This document shows positions 31,928-35,161 of a stretch of DNA of 35,161 bases, in pieces. The position numbers and the translations under genes are program-made. Within the stretch, counting starts at the first letter, position 1. Each line of letters starts with the position of its first letter. The stretch is from Methanomicrobiales archaeon. Its GTDB lineage: Archaea; Halobacteriota; Methanomicrobia; Methanomicrobiales; JACTUA01. The stretch lies in the NCBI GenBank assembly GCA_030019205.1, contig JASEFH010000025.1, forward strand, positions 1-35,161, written 5' to 3'. Below the pieces are notes generated by a model. It saw only the letters and a program-made list of their open reading frames with translations. It made no database searches and was not told the origin of the DNA.

Positions 31928-33094
31928 ATGGAAGACACCGTCATCAACACAAGTGGCGATATCGATCTATATAAACTGCAGCTTCAGGAACTTACCGCCC
32001 AGCTCCTCGACCTGAAGATGAAGAACGAGATCCAGCACAAGGAGATCAACCAGCTGAAACGGGAGAATAACCAGCTGAAGAGAATGCCCTACTTCGTCGG
32101 GGTCGTGATCGATCTTCTCGGCAACGGGGAGGTGTATGTCCGACAGCAGGGCAACAACCAGGAGTACATCACTCAGGTGAACGAGGAGCTGTACAAGAGC
32201 CTGAAGGCCGGAACCAAGGTCGCGGTGAATAACGCACTCTCCATCGTGAAAGTGATCGGCAACATCTACGATGCGCGGGTGCGGGTCATGGAGCTCGACG
32301 AGTCCCCCGACGTGACATTCGAGAATATCGGAGGGCTCTGGGACCAGATCGAGGAGGTCCGCGAGGCCGTGGAGTACCCCCTGACAAAGCCCGAGATCTT
32401 CCGTCATATCGGCGTAGAGCCTCCCAAGGGCGTCCTCCTCCACGGTCCGCCCGGCACCGGGAAGACTCTCATCGCGAAGGCGGTCGCGCACAACGCGAAA
32501 GCGACGTTCATCCGGATGTCGGGGAGCGAGCTCGTTCACAAGTTCATCGGTGAAGGAGCGCAGCTGGTCCGCGAACTCTTCACGCTGGCGCGGGAGCGTG
32601 CGCCCTCCATCGTCTTCATCGACGAGATCGACGCGATCGGCAGCATGCGCACCCACGACGGCACATCCGGCAGTGCGGAGGTCCAGCGCACCCTGATGCA
32701 GCTGCTGGCCGGCATGGACGGGTTCGACAACCGCGGCGACGTGCGCATCATGGGTGCAACCAACCGCCTGGACATGCTCGATCCCGCGCTGCTGCGCCCG
32801 GGGCGGTTCGACCGCATCATCGAGATTCCTCTCCCGAACGCAGAGGGTCGGCGCGAGATCCTGCGCATCCACACCGCGAAGCTGCGCATGAGCGACGTCA
32901 ACCTCGAGGAGATCGTGAAGAGGACAGAGCGCGCCACGGGCGCGGAGCTCCAGGCGATCTGCCGCGAGGCCGGCATGATGGCGGTGCGCAGGAATGCGCA
33001 GGCGATCGAGCAGTCGGACTTCCTCCGCGCGGTTCGCAAAGTCAGGGCAGAACCCCCGCCGGTCCCCCCGATCGACAACCGCATGTGGACATGA
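31928..33094 (+). CDS. pan: Proteasome-activating nucleotidase PAN
   Basis: A 388-residue AAA ATPase that unfolds substrates and feeds them to the archaeal 20S proteasome. An N-terminal coiled coil (about 12-52) is followed by an OB domain (about 55-115) and the AAA module. The module has Walker A GPPGTGKT (173-180), Walker B IVFIDEID (228-235), sensor and arginine-finger region (GATNRLDMLDPALLRPGRFD) and helical lid. The extreme C-terminus is MWT, where PAN normally has hydrophobic-Tyr-X for docking to the proteasome. ATG 31928 is preferred since ataaatg upstream would be its TATA; ATG 31901 in frame is possible. No proteasome gene is nearby. Confidence 0.95.
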   Translation: MEDTVINTSGDIDLYKLQLQELTAQLLDLKMKNEIQHKEINQLKRENNQLKRMPYFVGVVIDLLGNGEVYVRQQGNNQEYITQVNEELYKSLKAGTKVAVNNALSIVKVIGNIYDARVRVMELDESPDVTFENIGGLWDQIEEVREAVEYPLTKPEIFRHIGVEPPKGVLLHGPPGTGKTLIAKAVAHNAKATFIRMSGSELVHKFIGEGAQLVRELFTLARERAPSIVFIDEIDAIGSMRTHDGTSGSAEVQRTLMQLLAGMDGFDNRGDVRIMGATNRLDMLDPALLRPGRFDRIIEIPLPNAEGRREILRIHTAKLRMSDVNLEEIVKRTERATGAELQAICREAGMMAVRRNAQAIEQSDFLRAVRKVRAEPPPVPPIDNRMWT

Positions 33095-33857
33095 ATCCGG
33101 AATTCGAGCCCCCAGTATACCTTTTTTCCGCCTGATTGCCATCGGATTTATCATACCGGGAATTCTCCCCGTGCCCGCATCCGACCACCCGGAAGGTGGC
33201 GGACGAGCGGGACGCCACGAGCTGCCATTTTAACGACCCTCTCCCAGCCCTGAGCCGCCCCCCCGGAAGGGACAGGTGGTACGGGGCATACAGAACGTCT
33301 CTTGCCTCCCACGATCCGAATTCGGAACCGGGACGACAGCCTGCAAATGCTGTACGCATCCGGTCCCGGTTCATTGGGGATGCGATCCGGTCTGTCGCAC
33401 CGGGGATAGAGGGGGAATCACGGGCGGTACGTTCCGCGCTCCCTCACCTGCAATACGAACACACAGGGGGAAGCGGTGGACCGGGAGAAATCCCGTCTCC
33501 GTGTACGAGGGGCCCCGTTCGACATCCTGCGCCGCTGATCGCAGCCCCAGGATCCCGCTCGGGGGAATCTACAGCATCCACCGCCCGCACGGGATGCCGC
33601 GGGGGAAGCCACGTGGCTGCCTCTTTCATGAAATTCGAACTCCCTCCCCCTTTCCGTTCCAGGGGAGGGGCGTCAGCGTCCATTCCCCGCGGATCTCCAC
33701 CGATACCTTTTCTCATCCCCGAAACGTCACCAATAGGGATTCGGGACAGTCTTTCCGGGAGGGCGGCGCGTTCGTGCACCGGCAGGAGGGCTGCAGGCAT
33801 CCCCCACTCCGCCCATCGGAGGAGGAAGGTGATGGCCGGAAGGGGATCGTGCGCGCA
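33095..33857. other. GC-rich gap of 760 bases, no convincing gene
   Basis: A T6 run at 33122-33127 may end the PAN transcript. The rest has long frames on both strands with no motif. One minus-strand frame (33444-33857) continues in phase from the TAG stop of the TPR gene for 138 codons. Its translation is low-complexity and not convincingly coding. Confidence 0.55.
33122..33127 (+). terminator. T6 run after PAN
   Basis: Six T residues about 28 bases after the PAN stop, a plausible archaeal U-tract terminator. No hairpin precedes it. Confidence 0.35.
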
Positions 33858-34754
33858 CTACTGGGACTGCCTCTCAGGGGGTATATCCAGCTCCTGGATC
33901 AGCCTGTCGATGAAGTTGGACTGGATCTCAAGGATGATGCCGAGTTTCCCGATCAACTCCTCCTCTCTGGCCAGAATGGCGGAGAGTTCGCGAATCATCT
34001 CTCTCTGGTCATGGATCTGGTCCTTGAGCGCGGTGGAGTCCTGTTCGAGCCGGTTTCTGAAGAGAATCCATGAGGTTTCTTCTATCTGGGCAAGAAATCG
34101 CCGCACCGTCTCCTCGTACGCCTGTATCTCATTGAGGGTGTCACCGGTATTCGGTGGCAGCGCCATGCTCGGATGCCGTGCGCGAGTCGTGCTGCGGACT
34201 TCCGGCGGACATTCCGCATCCCGGCCGTCTCCGGGGCTGTTCGAGACGCACTCTCTGCTCTCCAGCAGGAGCCTGCACCGTGCGATCGCTTCTGCAAGCC
34301 GCTCATCGTGCTCCGGGTTCAGGCCGCGAGCTGTGGTATAACAGGCCAGAGCCTCGTCATACTTGTGGAGAGTCGCCAGGACGTCCCCTTTCGACTCCCA
34401 CGCGGCACCGTACTCGGGGTTGATCTCGATCGCCCGCTCCAGGCAGGGGAGCGCTTCGCTGCTTCTACCGATAAGGTGAAGAACAAACCCCTTGATGTAC
34501 CAGATGTTCGAGGCGGAGGGATTGATCTCGAGGGAGCGGTCATAGCACTCCACAGCTTCGGAATACTGCTTCAGGCTCACATAGCAGTTGCCCTTCCTCC
34601 CCCATGCGATCGCAGCGATGGCGGAGCGGCTGTCCATCTCGAGGGCCTGCGAGAAGCACCTGATGGCCTCTTCGAAATTTTTCCTGTTGAACTGCTCGAT
34701 CCCCTCGTTCACGATCCGGGAGGGGCTCGTTGCGGGGAGTAACAATCTCCACAT
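33858..34754 (-). CDS. TPR protein with C-terminal coiled-coil domain
   Basis: A 298-residue protein. Residues about 15-155 hold four TPR repeats (NEGIEQFNRKNFEEAIRCFS; GRKGNCYVSLKQYSEAVECY; GFVLHLIGRSSEALPCLERA; WESKGDVLATLHKYDEALAC). After a linker, residues about 208-298 are a long helical domain. It is clearly paralogous to the whole of the neighbouring 113-residue protein (shared pattern RxFLxxxExTxW, QxSxAL, REL, REExL, LxxQ). Probably a cytoplasmic scaffold; partners unknown. It lies 18 bases after that gene and in the same frame, separated only by one TAG and six codons. It ends in TAG. The start is ATG 34754; aggagg lies 14 bases upstream. Confidence 0.85.
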   Translation of the reverse strand: MWRLLLPATSPSRIVNEGIEQFNRKNFEEAIRCFSQALEMDSRSAIAAIAWGRKGNCYVSLKQYSEAVECYDRSLEINPSASNIWYIKGFVLHLIGRSSEALPCLERAIEINPEYGAAWESKGDVLATLHKYDEALACYTTARGLNPEHDERLAEAIARCRLLLESRECVSNSPGDGRDAECPPEVRSTTRARHPSMALPPNTGDTLNEIQAYEETVRRFLAQIEETSWILFRNRLEQDSTALKDQIHDQREMIRELSAILAREEELIGKLGIILEIQSNFIDRLIQELDIPPERQSQ

Positions 34755-34772
34755 GGCAGCGTCCGTGCCCTC

Positions 34773-35114
34773 CTATAAGCCGCTCTCCGTTGCGGTCTCG
34801 ATCTCTTCCCCCTCTTCCTTTGCCAGATTCCGGACGCACCTCTCCTGGACGTCCAGGACCGCTTCCATCCGTGCCAGGAGCTTCTGCTCCCGCTGGATCA
34901 GATCGTGCAACTCCCGGAGGATCTGCTTCTCCTCAGAAACCTGCTCCCGCAGCGCTATTGACTCCTGACCGATCCTGCTCTGGACGATCTTCCACTGGGT
35001 CCTCTCCAGTTCGGTCAGGAACTGCCGGATGGTCTCATTCAGAAGTTGACCCTTCTCTGCATGCTCCCCTACCATATGTAAGGATTGGATGGCGCCTCCA
35101 TAAAAAGAGGTCAT
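34773..35114 (-). CDS. Stand-alone coiled-coil protein, paralogue of the TPR protein C-terminus
   Basis: A 113-residue mostly helical protein. From about residue 26 (LLNETIRQFLTELERTQWKI) to 100 it matches the C-terminal domain of the next gene, with conserved Trp, QESIALREQ, ILRELHDLIQREQKLL and LDVQE. Heptad-like spacing suggests a coiled coil. Its ATG and ggaggg lie in the right copy of the 55-bp inverted repeat, so the start is well supported. It ends in TAG, which overlaps the aggagg of the downstream gene in the same frame. Function unknown. Confidence 0.82.
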   Translation of the reverse strand: MTSFYGGAIQSLHMVGEHAEKGQLLNETIRQFLTELERTQWKIVQSRIGQESIALREQVSEEKQILRELHDLIQREQKLLARMEAVLDVQERCVRNLAKEEGEEIETATESGL

Positions 35115-35161
35115 CCCAAAACCCTCCAGATCATTAGGGCACAGGCCAGGTATATGAGCCC
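35107..35161 (-). repeat. Right copy of 55-bp imperfect inverted repeat
   Basis: Reverse complement of 9-63 with 53 of 55 matches. It contains the ribosome binding site and first codons of the coiled-coil gene. Its end coincides exactly with the window end. Confidence 0.9.

Noticed and set aside
33625-33670. ttcgaa-containing stretch resembling a tRNA T-arm on the minus strand
   Set aside because: The T-stem does not pair (T where the conserved C is needed) and no acceptor or anticodon arm can be built around it. The same holds for similar strings near 19268 and 29390.
33444-33857. Open in-phase extension past the TAG of the TPR gene (138 codons)
   Set aside because: Low-complexity translation and similar chance-open frames in all the GC-rich gaps. 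I do not take it as evidence for genome-wide UAG recoding.

Overview
The window looks like a euryarchaeal methanogen chromosome, most likely of the order Methanomicrobiales. This placement is inferred from gene content, not from a search. The supporting genes are a proteasome-activating AAA ATPase (PAN), class I lysyl-tRNA synthetase, diphthine synthase, an archaeal NusA KH protein, an AcnX-type mevalonate-pathway subunit, DUF357 and DUF2072/DUF2073 proteins, a large CBS-domain operon, a soluble PAS/GAF histidine kinase, and TATA-type promoters with short leaders. No tRNA, rRNA, CRISPR array or recognisable insertion sequence was seen.

Layout. Positions 1-3050 are visibly AT-richer than the rest and look accessory. 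They hold a truncated coiled-coil paralogue at the edge, a secreted protein with a caspase-like His/Cys arrangement, a membrane-anchored protein whose frame carries two amber codons, a small membrane protein and a membrane-tethered winged-helix regulator. Positions 3891-4623 carry nusA-like and hisE genes that overlap. A 798-residue PAS-PAS-PAS-GAF histidine kinase occupies 5901-8297 on the minus strand. Positions 8558-14141 are a minus-strand run: DtxR/FeoA regulator, FeoB, diphthine synthase, tandem DUF357 protein, flippase-like membrane protein and DUF151 nuclease-family protein.

Positions 14412-18970 hold a tiny zinc ribbon, a catalytically degenerate cis-prenyltransferase homologue, and the minus-strand operon lysS - radical SAM - uppS. 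The two cis-prenyltransferase homologues have complementary motifs, as in the eukaryotic NgBR/DHDDS pair. Positions 19815-21235 are a three-gene minus-strand operon (Era-like GTPase, DUF2073, DUF2072 zinc ribbon). It is divergent from a five-gene operon (21430-25369) encoding about 18 CBS motifs. Positions 25603-30754 hold an FKBP isomerase, a CYTH protein, a helical unknown, a YfcE-like phosphoesterase and a B12-binding-type radical SAM protein. Positions 30755-35161 hold an AT-rich island with a start-less reading frame, the AcnX small subunit divergent from PAN, and two paralogous coiled-coil proteins, one fused to TPR repeats.

The first and last about 55 bases are imperfect inverted copies of one sequence that carries a ribosome binding site and start codon. 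Several GC-rich gaps of 0.5-1.3 kb contain long open frames but no convincing gene. The observations I rate highest are the double-amber gene in the accessory cassette, the split cis-prenyltransferase pair, and the five-gene CBS operon next to the GTPase operon.
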